Positions 35,084-45,996 of a stretch of DNA of 64,000 nt are shown in pieces (within the stretch, counting starts at the first letter, position 1; every line of letters starts with the position of its first letter). The stretch spans positions 16,344,656 to 16,408,655 of the forward strand of contig CM060847.1 of NCBI GenBank assembly GCA_030737835.1, written 5' to 3'. Under the pieces are notes generated by a model. The model did no database searches. It saw only the letters and a list, made by a program, of their open reading frames with translations, and was not told the origin of the DNA. This DNA comes from Acorus gramineus (taxonomy: Eukaryota > Streptophyta > Magnoliopsida > Acorales > Acoraceae). Both the position numbers and the translations under genes were made by a program.

Positions 35084-35663
35084 CTTTTACTATAAAAACT
35101 TTTAAGACAAATTTTTTCTTTCTTTTAGAATAAAAACTTTTAAGACAATTTTTTTTTTTTTTTTTAATTTTGAAAATTAATTGACAGAAGACAGATAGGA
35201 TGGAAATTGAAAAGACTTATCTTATTAAACATGCATAAACCATATTACATAGCAACATGTATAATACATAGAACGTAGCACATAGGCTTACAGAAAAGAA
35301 AACTTACAACTCTGGGATTGAGAAGGATATCTCCCTCTTTTGCCCAATCTTCTATGTTACAAAGTACTCTGGGTTTTTTGGTAGAGGGTTCTTGTGGACT
35401 TGGTTTTTTCGCCGATGCCCTCCTTCGACTAACTCTCCTCCTTTTTATAGGCAAAGCTTGCGGACTTCAATGGGTTTGGAATCCGTGGTCATTCTTCCTT
35501 GAGTGACTTCTTGTCCTCTTCTGGTGACATCTTTTTGCTTTAAGTCATTTCTTCTTTTTCTTTTTTGTCATGCGCTCCCGTGACTGTCCTTTTTGAACCC
35601 GTGAGTTGCTAGGGTCTTCTGGATTCTTCTTCCTGTTATATATTATCTTATATTATTTTATTT
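35084..35663 (-). promoter_or_regulatory. copy B: viral intergenic region and promoter
   Basis: Same as 31,402-31,990 but inverted. The TATA box occupies 35,440-35,450 (minus-strand CTATAAAAAGG). The sequence around it is identical to that of copy A over at least 60 bases. It faces leftward into copy C and would make sense RNA of that copy, while copy A's promoter makes antisense. Confidence 0.75.
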
Positions 35664-36971
35664 TTATCCTTCAGCTGGATCAAACTCGTCTTCAGGAAAA
35701 TCTGAGGGTATGTTTTCAAGCCCTTGGGAGTCATTGTCCGTATTTTGAGAATCACAATCTTCTGGCCTTTGAGAGTCATCTTCTAACCCTTGTTGAGTCC
35801 CTCCCGGACCTCGAGAGCTGGTTGCCATTGTGGTTGTGGGCTTGTCTCCTTTGAACATCTTGAACATGTGCTCATATGCCTTTAATGCAATGGATTCCTG
35901 GCTCAAATTTGGGAATCTTTTAGTGTATTCTCCAATAAGGCTTGCTTTGATAGTCTCATAACTATCTTCTCGTGGCCTTCCATAAATTGGTAATTTATAA
36001 CCAGATAAAATTTTCTGTGGGTTATATTTAACCCACCATTTTGTGTATACGTCCCTCTTGAGGTGAGGAGGAAATCTTTTTTCTACCTGGAAATCCCATT
36101 GGAGGATCCATGGTATCCCTGTCTGATTGTGGTATTGTAATAAATCAATATTATTTTGGGGGTTTAACTCTTCCTGTTCCATATGGGTTTGGATACCTTC
36201 TGGTAAATTTTTCCAATCAGCACCAAATACTTGCCACCAGGAGTAAAACCAAGTTGGAATGTTGGCTTGGCAGACAAAATGGATAAACCAAGAATGTTTT
36301 AGGACACAATTTTGAACTAATAGTACATTTTCCCAAGCTTTTTGATAATCCCAATAGTTATAGTAGTTGGGTCTGATCATTGATTTTTGGAATCGCCTAG
36401 AAGCATTGGGGTTCTTGTCCCAGTTTCTTAAGGTTAATATCTTTTGGATGCATAGTTTAGAGTATGAGATCTCTAAGGTGTTTTTATTTTTATAGTGGTG
36501 CACAATCCTGGCACTGTTTGTTTCTAAAAGGATATTTTCATAATAATCAGGATTTTTCCCTATCATTTCAGGGATATAAAAATGATAACCAGTACCAGAA
36601 TGGTCATCTTTGGGAAAGTATATCTTGATAAGTTCTGCTATTTCTTTGTCTACTTCAGATTTCTCAATAGAGAATAGTGGTACAGAGGTTTTGAATTCAT
36701 AATTGCTTTGTGATTCTGGGGATGCTATTTCAGCAAGTACGGCAAATTGATTTTGATTTTCAAAGAGATTTTCTTCCTTAACCTCTGGCTTTATGAGGTT
36801 TACAGAAGGTCTTGAGCTCTCAATTTTAGGGTCCTTTGTGGAAGGATCTTTGCCTTCTTCTTTTGGTCCATTTCCCTGCAAGAATTCACGTGAGAGATAA
36901 TCAGGAAGACTATTAAAGTCCCCTTTAATATATTCTATGTCAAAATCATAAATCCTAATAATGCTTGCCAT
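35664..36971 (-). pseudogene. copy B: RNase H end and C-terminal region
   Basis: A 435-residue frame. Residues 1-30 are the end of RNase H and its connector (IYDFDIEYIKGDFNSLPDYL). After a Lys/Glu/Pro-rich linker comes a 300-residue region rich in Trp and Tyr that I cannot assign, ending in an acidic tail (DFPEDEFDPAEG). The frame is separated from the RNase H core by a shift near 36,965. Confidence 0.8.
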
Positions 36972-37468
36972 CTAGCAAAAATTTGTTTCGAAGCAAGATT
37001 TTTTACATCTTTTTCAAGTACATATTTTGCCGAGCTACAATCTATCCTTAAGAGGAACTTTTGGTTTAAAATGTCCCCTTGGAATTTGGTTATGCAATTA
37101 ACTATGGCAAGGATCTCCTTTTTTATTGTGGAATACTTTCTTTGAGCTTCATTCCACGTCCCTGAAGTAAATCTTACTAATTGTTCTTTGTTATCAATCC
37201 TTTGTTTCAGTATTCCTCCATATCCTATGTCAGAGGCATCAGTTTCTATGATTTTTGGTGCATTGGGGCTTGCTATATTCAAGCATGGCAACTGCTTTAC
37301 TTTCCCTTTAATCCTTTGGACTGCATGGGTATGTTCTATGGTCCAAGGTGTAGGATTTTTCTTTAGTCTGTTGGACAAAAGCTTTCTGTCCAAAGCTACA
37401 TTTTTATAAAAGTCTGAGACATAGTTGAGACAACCAAGAAACCTTTGAAGTTGTTTTTTATCTTTCAT
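36935..37468 (-). pseudogene. copy B: RT thumb and RNase H
   Basis: A 177-residue frame. It starts with the RT thumb/connection (RFLGCLNYVSDFY) and continues into RNase H, with IETDASDIGYGGIL, the Glu-bearing KEILAIV helix and LRIDCSSAKYVL, the usual acidic active-site pattern. Frameshifts cut it off from both neighbours. Confidence 0.85.
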
Positions 37469-37571
37469 GTATCCGGGAATTTGTCTGCAAAATCTATTAC
37501 CCTTTTTATGGGCGTAATATCATTTCCCGAGATTTTATATCCTAGAAATTGAACTGTGGTCTGGAAGAGTT

Positions 37572-39164
37572 TTATCTTTTTGCAGATACTACCAGACCAT
37601 TTTGTTTTACTATTTTAAGAAAGATATTCAGATGTTTCCAATGTTTATCTATGTTCTCAGAAAATATTAATACGTCATCAATATAGACAATGGAAAAGGA
37701 TCCATAAGGATTAAATATTTCATTCATTATGTTTTGAAATTCCGAGGGTGCATTTTTTAGCCCAAAAGGTAAAACATTCCACTCATAATGCCCAAATGGC
37801 ACTGTAAATGCAGTCTTATATCTATCTTCCTCTTTTATCTGGATTTGCCAGAATCCTGATTTAAGGTCAAATTTAGAAAAAATTTTGGAATTATAGACCC
37901 TCTTGATCAGATCTTGCTTATTGGGGATAGGATACCTGATCCACTGGAGAACTTTATTTAATGGCTTGTAATTTATGACAAGTCTTGGTACTCCCCTTTC
38001 TAACTCTGCGGCTTTCTCTACATAGAAAGCTGCACAGCTCCAAGGTGAGGAGCTCTTCCTAATAAGGTTTTTTGCAAGTAGCTGGGATACTTCCTCTTTG
38101 CAGATCTCAAGGAGCCTATTATTCATTTGGATAGGCCTGGCTTTTGTGGGGATGTTTTCTTCATTAAAGTCTTTGATGTATGGTAGACTTACCATATGCT
38201 TTTTCTTATGCCAGAAGGCAGAGGGAAGGTCTGAACAGGCCTCATTTTCAATAGTTTTTTGAAAATCAGAGACCTTCTTTTGGAAAATGGGACTACTAAT
38301 TTGCTCAGATGTCTTCTGGAACCTGATCTCTTCAGAGAGCTCATTAATAAACTTTTCTTTGTATTCTAAGGCCTGTCTAAGCTGGTTGAGAAAAGATAGC
38401 TTTGGTGTAGCACAAAATTTGTATAAAATATTTTTCCCATTTTGGGTGGCATGGATGCCTTCAGTATCAACCGAGAAGGGCTTTATCATATTTATGAAGG
38501 GGGTTCCTAGGATGACACCCTGACGAAGATCTTTTACTAAAAGGAACGATGTCTTTAAACATGATCCTTTATTACAAACATGGACATCTGGTATCTTATA
38601 ATTAATCTTTAGGCTCTCCCCATTGGCAGTGTTTATACCATGGGTAGTCTTTTCAAAGTATCTTGAAGGGATCAATCCTTCCCTAATGCAGTTCATATCT
38701 GCCCCAGTGTCAATAAGGGCTTTGTATTTTAAAGAAAATGTCTTAATTTTTAGGAGAACTTCAACATTCCATTTTTGTTTTGTATATCTTTCAAGAGAGC
38801 TAATAAATTCTTCTTCTTCAGGTTGCTCTCTGATAGGTTCTTCATTCTCAGAATTATCAGTGTTTTTCCCTAATTTTGGGATGGCTTCAAGGTATGTAAC
38901 CCTGTCTCTAAGGTCCTTGATTTCTTTTTTCATATCAATTTGTTCTTTTCTTAGTTCCCCTATAGTCACCCTTTTGGGTTTTTCAGATTCTAATCTTTGA
39001 ATTACCTCTTTATAAGAGTATTTTTCCTTATTATCTTCTTGAGTCTGACTGATAGGGGTTTTTATTAAACTGATATATTTTTCTAATTGTCGTTTCTTTT
39101 CGACAGGATTCTCAATAGAATCAATAGTATCTAAAACGAACTGTTCTTGGACTGAAAGGACCAT
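37572..39164 (-). pseudogene. copy B: protease and reverse transcriptase
   Basis: A 530-residue frame. Residues 1-140 are a Glu/Lys-rich linker with a coiled-coil look. The protease motif DTGAD starts at 152. RT follows, with PRLVINYKPLNK, KFDLKSGFWQI and the catalytic YIDD at 494-497. The frame ends soon after YIDD because one base is missing near 37,585 relative to copy A. In the natural virus this region is fused to the coat-protein part; here a stop at 39,258 separates them. Confidence 0.9.
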
Positions 39165-39257
39165 TAGGCCATCTGTGTCTGAGGATGAATCATAGGATTC
39201 AAGATCACAACAGTCACAGCCACAATTTTCAGACTCAGAATCCTGTTCTTCTAAGTT

Positions 39258-42257
39258 TTATATAGATTCTTTATTTTTCGTTTTTCTACTAAAGCATTTA
39301 TTGGCATAGTGTCCTTTCTGCTTGCATTTGAAGCAGGTAGGAGGACTAGAGGTGCTGGGTTTCTTTTTGGGGAACCGCTTTCTGGGTTTTTGGACAGGAG
39401 TTCTATTTGAGTTATAATATCTTCTCTCAGGAGGTCTTTTATTATAAGAATGTTTGGTATTCCTTTTCCCGGATCTAGAGGGACTCTTAATGTCTTCCTT
39501 CTGATACCCGAACTGGTAGCAGAAGTCTCCAAGTTCTCTCTTGGAAGTCAAATGTTGATTTTTGAGCTGATTCTTTATCTTCAGATCATTGCAAAGGGCC
39601 AGACCTATCAGGTTTATTTTTTGTATAAGCTCTCCGAATGTTATGACGGAGTAAGGGATATGTCCCCCATATTCTTGACGAAGGTTGTTTCTAACCCTTT
39701 CAGCGAAGAGCTTGGGTAGCCCAGAGACAAACTTTTCTTTCCAAATATCACTGCTTGAATTGTCTATCCTATAAATTTGTGATAAAAATGTGTCCTTATA
39801 CCATCTAAAATCAGATAAGGTTGGACACCTAAGATTTATAAGCTGTTCTCTAATCCTGTCAGCAGTGTCACTATGGCTGCCAACAAAATGTTTAAATATA
39901 GTGAGAACTAAAGTAGTGACAATATCAGGCTCAGATCTCCCGTTGGGATCTACTTTTACGGCTGTATAAATAGCACGTCTTTGCTCAGGGGTAAGGAAGT
40001 TATCCCACCAGCCTCTTAATTGGCCCATGAAAGATGTGGCTATCATATCTGTTATATGTTTATCACTATTGCCCTGTATCCTACAGGCATTAGCATAAAT
40101 AAGCATAGAATGACATAATTGGCTGATTTGATATTCAGACATGCCATCAAGATTCCATTCAACGAGAGATTTACCATCATAGGAGGTCGTAAGAGTAACA
40201 TCATTATTTTCTTCTATTTGAACATCAACTGGGGTTGGTCTCCTATAGAAGTTTTTTGTTCTCGAGGTCTGAGTTATAGTCCCTAGCTTATTGATTTCAA
40301 TATCAGAATGATCAGGCGAGTTTTCAGGATCAGGAGAGTTTTCAGGAATGCTTCCACTCTCACTATCATCTTGAGAGTCTTCTTCACAAGAGGACTCATC
40401 GTTGATGTTATTAATGGATAACTTTCCCAGTCTTTCAGATAATTTAAACAGCAATTCTTCAGAATGTGTATCTTTGAACTTGATCCCTTTTTCAAGATTC
40501 TGTTGAGGAATGAATATTGGTTTTTCAGTCTTTTTGACTATATTTTTGGATGAAGTAGCCGGGGTCTTTAGATTTTGCAGACCTTCGGTATGAATATTGT
40601 CAAGGATACTGTTTTCAGTGAGGGCTTTCTCTATCCTTTCAGTTTGGCTACTTATAGATCTTAACGCAACATTAGTAAAATTATTTTGTTCCATGACCTG
40701 AATAAAATATTCAGCCTTGAAGGGACTACCAGGGTCTATCCCAGTAGTAGTCTTAAGAGGGCTAGCTATAATATCAGATTTTGTAACTTTAATCTTTTCA
40801 AACGGTGGGTGGATAGATTCCACCTCTTCATTGTTATACTTCCTCCATTTAGTGGTATATTTATCAATTTTTTCAAGGACCATAGCATGGTCTTCTTTGG
40901 GAAGATCAACGAGCATGTTTTGTAGCATCGGAATATAAGTTTGTTCAAACCAATCAAAGAAATATACAGTGTTTCGTTCAAATCTCATATGATCATACCA
41001 CTGTTCTCTAATCGGACCTTGTTCTTCTTTGGGTATAGTGTTGAAAAACCATTTTCTTTTCTCATTATTTTTTGATGAATAAAAATCATTTTTTATGATT
41101 TCTTTGTTTATTTCATAGTCATCATTCTCACTTATAGTAAGCATGTCCGACTCAACGGGATCATATTCAGATAAAGGAATTTCATTTTGAGTTTCAGCTT
41201 CATAAACAGCTGAAGCAACTCCTATAGGCTGGCTAAAGTAGGAGGCATGGGTTGCCGAATACTGGCTATCTCTCTCAGAAATAGAGCGTCTTCTGGGAGT
41301 CAAGTTTTTCCTTCTGCTTACCGGAGTAGTTCTAAAAGATCTTGCCCTTTGTAAACTACAATTAGTATTAGAAAATCGTATTTCAATATTACCACCATCT
41401 TTTTCAAGAATTTCTTTAAGGTCTGAGTTTTCCAGGGGTCTATCAGGTTGAGCATTCTCAAGGGTCCAGGAATTAGGTAGTCTGATCTCATCCCATTTTA
41501 AAGCTTTAGGGATAAAAAAGTTATTCTTTGGGTTAGTCTGAAGTAAAGTAGTAATACCTTTAATATCAGAAACCCTGCTTTTAGGGGCTAAAGTATTCAT
41601 AACCTTGAAATAAACTCTATAACTAAGGTTTATATTTAATGTGCCATTATTAAGGCTGAAACCATTAGTCTGGATTCTTAGGACTAAAGCGTCCAAAATG
41701 TTGGGATCAGCTAAGGACACAGAGAAATTAGGAAAGGCATTAAAAAATATCGGTCCGTTACTTAAGCTGGATTCAACTATCCCAAGAACAGAATCGGCAA
41801 ATCTTAGATGCCTATTGTCTTGGAGACAAATTAGAACAGCAGTGTTCAAGTTCTCTCTAGCTAGGGCATGTACTGATACCTGCACTAATCCAATGTGAAG
41901 ATAGTGATACTGGGATTTAGCCGTTATCCTGTCTATTTCCTTTTGGGATATAAGGTGGAAATTCTCATGCCCATCAGTCAAAGGGATGGTTCTTTCAATA
42001 GTCTTGATATAATAGTCTGTTTTAAGACTAAAGGTGTTACAAACATAAATCTCGTTGAATGGGACTTTAGGGATTTTCCAATTACTGACAGATTGTTCTA
42101 TATTCTCATAGTTTATCTGTTGCATGTTTTTAATGGACATAGTCCTAATGGCAGGGGGATTTGATGCTCTAGAGGTGGAGGCTCCATCCGTAGAAGTGGA
42201 GGCTTCATGTACCCATGATATAAGGGATCGGAAAAGATTGGCCATGAGGGAGTGCAA
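39258..42257 (-). pseudogene. copy B: movement protein, coat protein and zinc knuckle
   Basis: A 999-residue frame. The 30K-type movement-protein core lies near residues 115-230. A Ser/Arg-rich linker, coat-protein core and acidic patch (ESGSIPENSPDPENSPD) follow, then a basic region and a CCHC knuckle at Cys975, Cys978, His983 and Cys988. The frame ends at a TAA (39,258-39,260) where copy A has a CAA codon, so this is a premature stop. The first ATG is at 42,257, another at 42,242; the true start is not certain. Confidence 0.9.
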
Positions 42258-42414
42258 GGAAACCAGTCAACGACGTATTACGTCCCTAACTCTACTGAAC
42301 CTTAGAAGAGAGTGTGGACAACGCGACTACAAGGTCACAAAAGCACTGTTCACCGGCCGGTACTGTTCATAAAGTACTGTTCATACAAGCAAATCCCTTA
42401 AGAAATCAAGTTTT

Positions 42415-42427
42415 GGCTCTGATACCA
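42415..42427 (-). other. copy B: tRNA-Met primer-binding site
   Basis: TGGTATCAGAGCC on the minus strand, followed by the 160-base leader to the first ATG. Only about nine viral bases lie between it and host DNA. Confidence 0.9.
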
Positions 42428-42436
42428 CTTTTAGAG

Positions 42437-43104
42437 ATCAAATTTGAAAGCTTTGACAATCCACTATAATGATAATAATGACAACAATCAGCAATCCCCA
42501 TAAACCCTCAATTGTCAAACCTTCCCTATTTTCCAATCCTCGGAGGAAGATCTAGGGGTAAAATGGATAAATCCAAAAAGTGTCAATCTTGGGTCATTCT
42601 CCAAAAAGACTGGTTGAAAATATCAATACTACGCATGTGAAAAAACAAATACACTGGTATAGAAACATGTCATTTAAAAGGAGTTGTTGGGTCAAAATAG
42701 AGAATTAAAAAAGCTGTGGTCATTTGTTTTATTCGGATGCCATTCACCCCTGTGAAAAAATAAATAGACTGGCATTGAAAATGTCATTTAAAAGGAGTTG
42801 TAAAGTCAAAATAGAGAACTTAAAAAAGCTTCGATCGAAAGCAAACCTACGCTGAAATGTCATTGTCGGCTTGTCGCCCTTGGAAAATAAAACAAATTGA
42901 TGAGTATAGAAACATGTCATTCCATCGCTCCGATACAAAAAAAAAAAAACAAAAACCAAAAAGTATCAATCTTGGGTTATTCTCCCAAAAAAGACTGGTA
43001 TAAAAACATTTCATTTAAAAAGGAGTTGTGGAGTCAAAATAGAGAAATAAAAAAAATTTGCGTCAAAAGAGCGAAAAGACTACTGTACCTCTGCTCAATG
43101 CCAC
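42437..43104. repeat. right flank of the viral locus, three imperfect repeats
   Basis: Bases 42,440-42,461 repeat, in direct orientation, the 22 host bases at 26,750-26,771. Bases about 42,500-42,555 are an inverted copy of the host repeat otherwise seen at 48,211-48,270 (CCAATCCTCGGAGGAAGATC). Bases 42,570-43,070 hold three imperfect units of about 190 bases sharing GTCATTTAAAAGGAGTTG and GTCAAAATAGAGAA. No gene is seen. Confidence 0.6.
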
Positions 43105-43152
43105 TAATTATTTGCGTGATGTCCTTCCTATTTGGTATCTTATTTTTCTATC

Positions 43153-43162
43153 CTATAAATAG
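43153..43162 (+). promoter_or_regulatory. TATA box of the membrane-protein gene at 43,270
   Basis: CTATAAATAG lies 107 bases upstream of the ATG. The same box occurs at 46,671-46,680, also 107 bases upstream of the third copy's ATG, and is missing from the inverted copy. Confidence 0.7.
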
Positions 43163-43269
43163 CCTTCATTCTGATCATTCAGGTTCTCTATCCCTTCCCA
43201 CCAAATCAAAACCATTGTGCAATGATCAAGTGATCAGCCCTTCCCTCCGAGCCAACCTTCGCAGCTTCC

Positions 43270-43770
43270 ATGGTTCACCTCCCCTCCTCTTCCCCAACCC
43301 GGCTCCCACCAACCCCACCACACCACGCACTCATGAAGTTCGCTCTCTTGGTCATCTCCTTCTCCACAGCTGCCTTGTTTAACATCCCCATGTCTCCCCC
43401 ACAAATCACTGCTTCGCGAATCTTCCTCATCATCTATTCCGTCATCGTTTACGCCGTGTTCGTTGTCGGTCTCTGCCTCCTCTCCGTCTCCCTCATCCGC
43501 CGAACACCTTCCCCTTCATCGAACCGCCGCCAGACCCCACCTCGCAAGGCAGTCTTGAGGCTTGCGATCTGGGCGATCGCGCTCTCGGCGGGTGCGCTCT
43601 TCAACCTCCCGACGGCGACGACAGAGACCTCGTTTGGGGAGGTTCTTGTCATGGTTTATGCTGTCACGATGTTCTTGACACTCAATATGGGTTTGGTTCT
43701 CCTCTGTTGGAACCTGCAAAAACAACAGAGGTTCCCGTCTCCGCTCCTTGTAACTGCCCCCAACGTCTGA
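43270..43770 (+). CDS. four-helix membrane protein, copy 1
   Basis: 166 residues. It has two similar modules of two hydrophobic segments each: residues about 21-78 (FALLVISFSTAALFNIP then a long helix ending LLSVSLIRR) and 93-150 (LAIWAIALSAGALFNLP then FLTLNMGLVLLCWNLQ). A basic, Ser/Pro-rich loop separates them. The N-terminus is Pro/Ser-rich, and the tail PSPLLV.APNV is short. The ATG is in good context (TTCCATGG). I do not recognise a named family; the module resembles that in the small proteins at 1,000 and 18,058. The coding DNA is much more GC-rich than its surroundings. A family-type terminal helix follows out of frame at 43,830-43,908. A role at a membrane is inferred only. Confidence 0.7.
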   Translation: MVHLPSSSPTRLPPTPPHHALMKFALLVISFSTAALFNIPMSPPQITASRIFLIIYSVIVYAVFVVGLCLLSVSLIRRTPSPSSNRRQTPPRKAVLRLAIWAIALSAGALFNLPTATTETSFGEVLVMVYAVTMFLTLNMGLVLLCWNLQKQQRFPSPLLVTAPNV

Positions 43771-43819
43771 TGTGGGTCGAACTTGGTCTGGCCCTTCCAT
43801 TGAGAGATTGAACTCCGGT

Positions 43820-43908
43820 ATTAACATTTGTTTCTCATCTGGTGCTGTCTGAGCTTGTGTGCGCGTTATGTACTCTTGCCCTCCGTATGTCCCTCTTCAT
43901 CTTTTGAT
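43820..43908 (+). pseudogene. out-of-frame terminal-helix relic
   Basis: After the stop of the gene at 43,270, another frame reads HLVLSELVCALCTLALRMSL and ends FIF then stop, matching the last helix of the 1,000-1,320 protein (LVLSELVLAVVALAIRM). It is repeated in the inverted copy and near 47,350-47,425. It could be a decayed third module or a missed 3' exon. Confidence 0.5.
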
Positions 43909-44188
43909 ATATCCGTGTCATGTCTCCAAGTACCGGTTCAACTTGGGTTATGTTCAATAATGTTGAATTATATTTAGTTACCCAGATTTGTCTTTAATAT
44001 GTGATTTCAGCATGGAGTGTATTTTGCAATTTAATTTGTATGAATATCACATGTATGTTTTGCAGTTAGTTGATGGATTTTTAACAGAATCTATGATATT
44101 ACCCATGACCCCAAAATCGATTTTTTGAGTCCTCTGTCCTCAATTTTTTAAGATAATTGGAAAACCTTAAAAAGGGACTACAATTAGA

Positions 44189-44480
44189 TGAAACTTGTTA
44201 AGTGAATAGATCCGCGGATTTCGTGTGAACTTCATCCGGTCACTTGTTTTTTTAGATGGATTTGAATGGAAAAATATACCAATTAAAACGAGTTTGGGGA
44301 GCTCTGTTTCTTCAGAGTAGGCAATTTCAACCTGGAAATTAAAATAAGTCAAATTGATTCAATTGTTTCAATCAAATGCGGCATTAAACACAATGATTTC
44401 TGCAAACCCAACAAACAATCTAACCCAAAAGAATATAAAGAAAGAAAGAAAGAAAGAAAGCACAATCACCACGAACAGAG
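44189..44480 (+). repeat. dispersed segment, copy 2 (with inverted copy 44,780-45,080)
   Basis: Same segment as 26,170-26,430 and 47,670-47,930, starting GATGAAACTTGTTAAGTG. It lies about 280 bases downstream of the membrane-protein relic in each cluster copy. Confidence 0.7.
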
Positions 44481-45495
44481 AACCCCACAACATATAATTC
44501 ACACTTAATGGATATGAAACATAAACATTTTCTCACTAAATGTTCGTGGTGATTGTGCTTTTTTCTTTCTTTCTTTCTTTATATTCTTTTGGGTTAGATT
44601 GTTTGTTGGGTTTGCAGAAATCATTGTGTTTGAAAAATTAATGGGACATGTAGTTTGGAATATATGTTGTGTTGTTCGATTTTTAGGTTGTGCAGTTCAA
44701 AATCTTTTTATTTCTTTTGCACCTAAACATTTGAGAAAATGTTTATGTTTCATATCCATTAAGTGTGAATTATATGTTGTGGGGTTCTCTGTTCGTGGTG
44801 ATTGTGTTTTTTTTTTTCTTTCTTTCTTTATATTCTTTTGGGTTAGATTGTTTGTTGGGTTTGCAGAAATCACTGTGTTTAATGCCGCATTTGATTGAAA
44901 CAATTGAATCAATTTGACTTATTTTAATTTCCAGGCTGAAATTGCCTACTCTGAAGAAACAGAGCTCCCCAAACTCGTTTTAATTGGTATATTTTTCCAT
45001 TCAAATCCATCTAAAAAAACAAGTGACCGGATGAAGTTCACACGAAATCCGCGGATCTATTCACTTAACAAGTTTCATCTAATTGTAGTCCCTTTTTAAG
45101 GTTTTCCAATTATCTTAAAAAATTGAGGACAGAGGACTCAAAAAATCGATTTTGGGGTCATGGGTAATATCATAGATTCTGTTAAAAATCCATCAACTAA
45201 CTGCAAAACATACATGTGATATTCATACAAATTAAATTGCAAAATACACTCCATGCTGAAATCACATATTAAAGACAAATCTGGGTAACTAAATATAATT
45301 CAACATTATTGAACATAACCCAAGTTGAACCGGTACTTGGAGACATGACACGGATATATCAAAAGATGAAGAGGGACATACGGAGGGCAAGAGTACATAA
45401 CGCGCACACAAGCTCAGACAGCACCAGATGAGAAACAAATGTTAATACCGGAGTTCAATCTCTCAATGGAAGGGCCAGACCAAGTTCGACCCACA

Positions 45496-45996
45496 TCAGA
45501 CGTTGGGGGCAGTTACAAGGAGCGGAGACGGGAACCTCTGTTGTTTTTGCAGGTTCCAACAGAGGAGAACCAAACCCATATTGAGTGTCAAGAACATCGT
45601 GACAGCATAAACCATGACAAGAACCTCCCCAAACGAGGTCTCTGTCGTCGCCGTCGGGAGGTTGAAGAGCGCACCCGCCGAGAGCGCGATCGCCCAGATC
45701 GCAAGCCTCAAGACTGCCTTGCGAGGTGGGGTCTGGCGGCGGTTCGATGAAGGGGAAGGTGTTCGGCGGATCAGGGAGACGGAGAGGAGGCAGAGACCGA
45801 CAACGAACACGGCGTAAACGATGACGGAATAGATGATGAGGAAGATTCGCGAAGCAGTGATTTGTGGGGGAGACATGGGGATGTTAAACAAGGCAGCTGT
45901 GGAGAAGGAGATGACCAAGAGAGCGAACTTCATGAGTGCGTGGTGTGGTGGGGTTGGTGGGAGCCGGGTTGGGGAAGAGGAGGGGAGGTGAACCAT
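45496..45996 (-). CDS. four-helix membrane protein, copy 2 (inverted)
   Basis: Its protein is identical to that of the copy at 43,270 over all 166 residues. The DNA upstream differs: about 65 bases containing the TATA box and start region are gone, and CCTTCCTAT joins almost directly to TCCTTCCCACC near 46,070. Unless another promoter acts, this copy may be silent. It forms the right arm of the palindrome. Confidence 0.65.
   Translation of the reverse strand: MVHLPSSSPTRLPPTPPHHALMKFALLVISFSTAALFNIPMSPPQITASRIFLIIYSVIVYAVFVVGLCLLSVSLIRRTPSPSSNRRQTPPRKAVLRLAIWAIALSAGALFNLPTATTETSFGEVLVMVYAVTMFLTLNMGLVLLCWNLQKQQRFPSPLLVTAPNV

Larger units (their letters stand above)
35084..42436 (-). mobile_element. 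endogenous pararetrovirus copy B (one full 7.34-kb unit)
   Basis: The only complete unit: leader, movement protein, coat protein, zinc knuckle, protease, RT, RNase H, C-terminal region, intergenic promoter, then the next primer-binding site. A single-polyprotein order with the movement protein in front is typical of petuviruses and florendoviruses (family knowledge); which genus is uncertain. It is broken by a nonsense codon at 39,258-39,260 and frameshifts near 37,585 and 36,965. The outer edge at 42,436 joins host DNA a few bases upstream of the primer-binding site, with no viral terminal repeats. Confidence 0.92.

Noticed and set aside
43449..43827. Antisense frames within the membrane-protein genes
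   Set aside because: They are shadows in GC-rich coding DNA; the sense frame has a TATA box, good ATG context and conserved hydrophobic modules.
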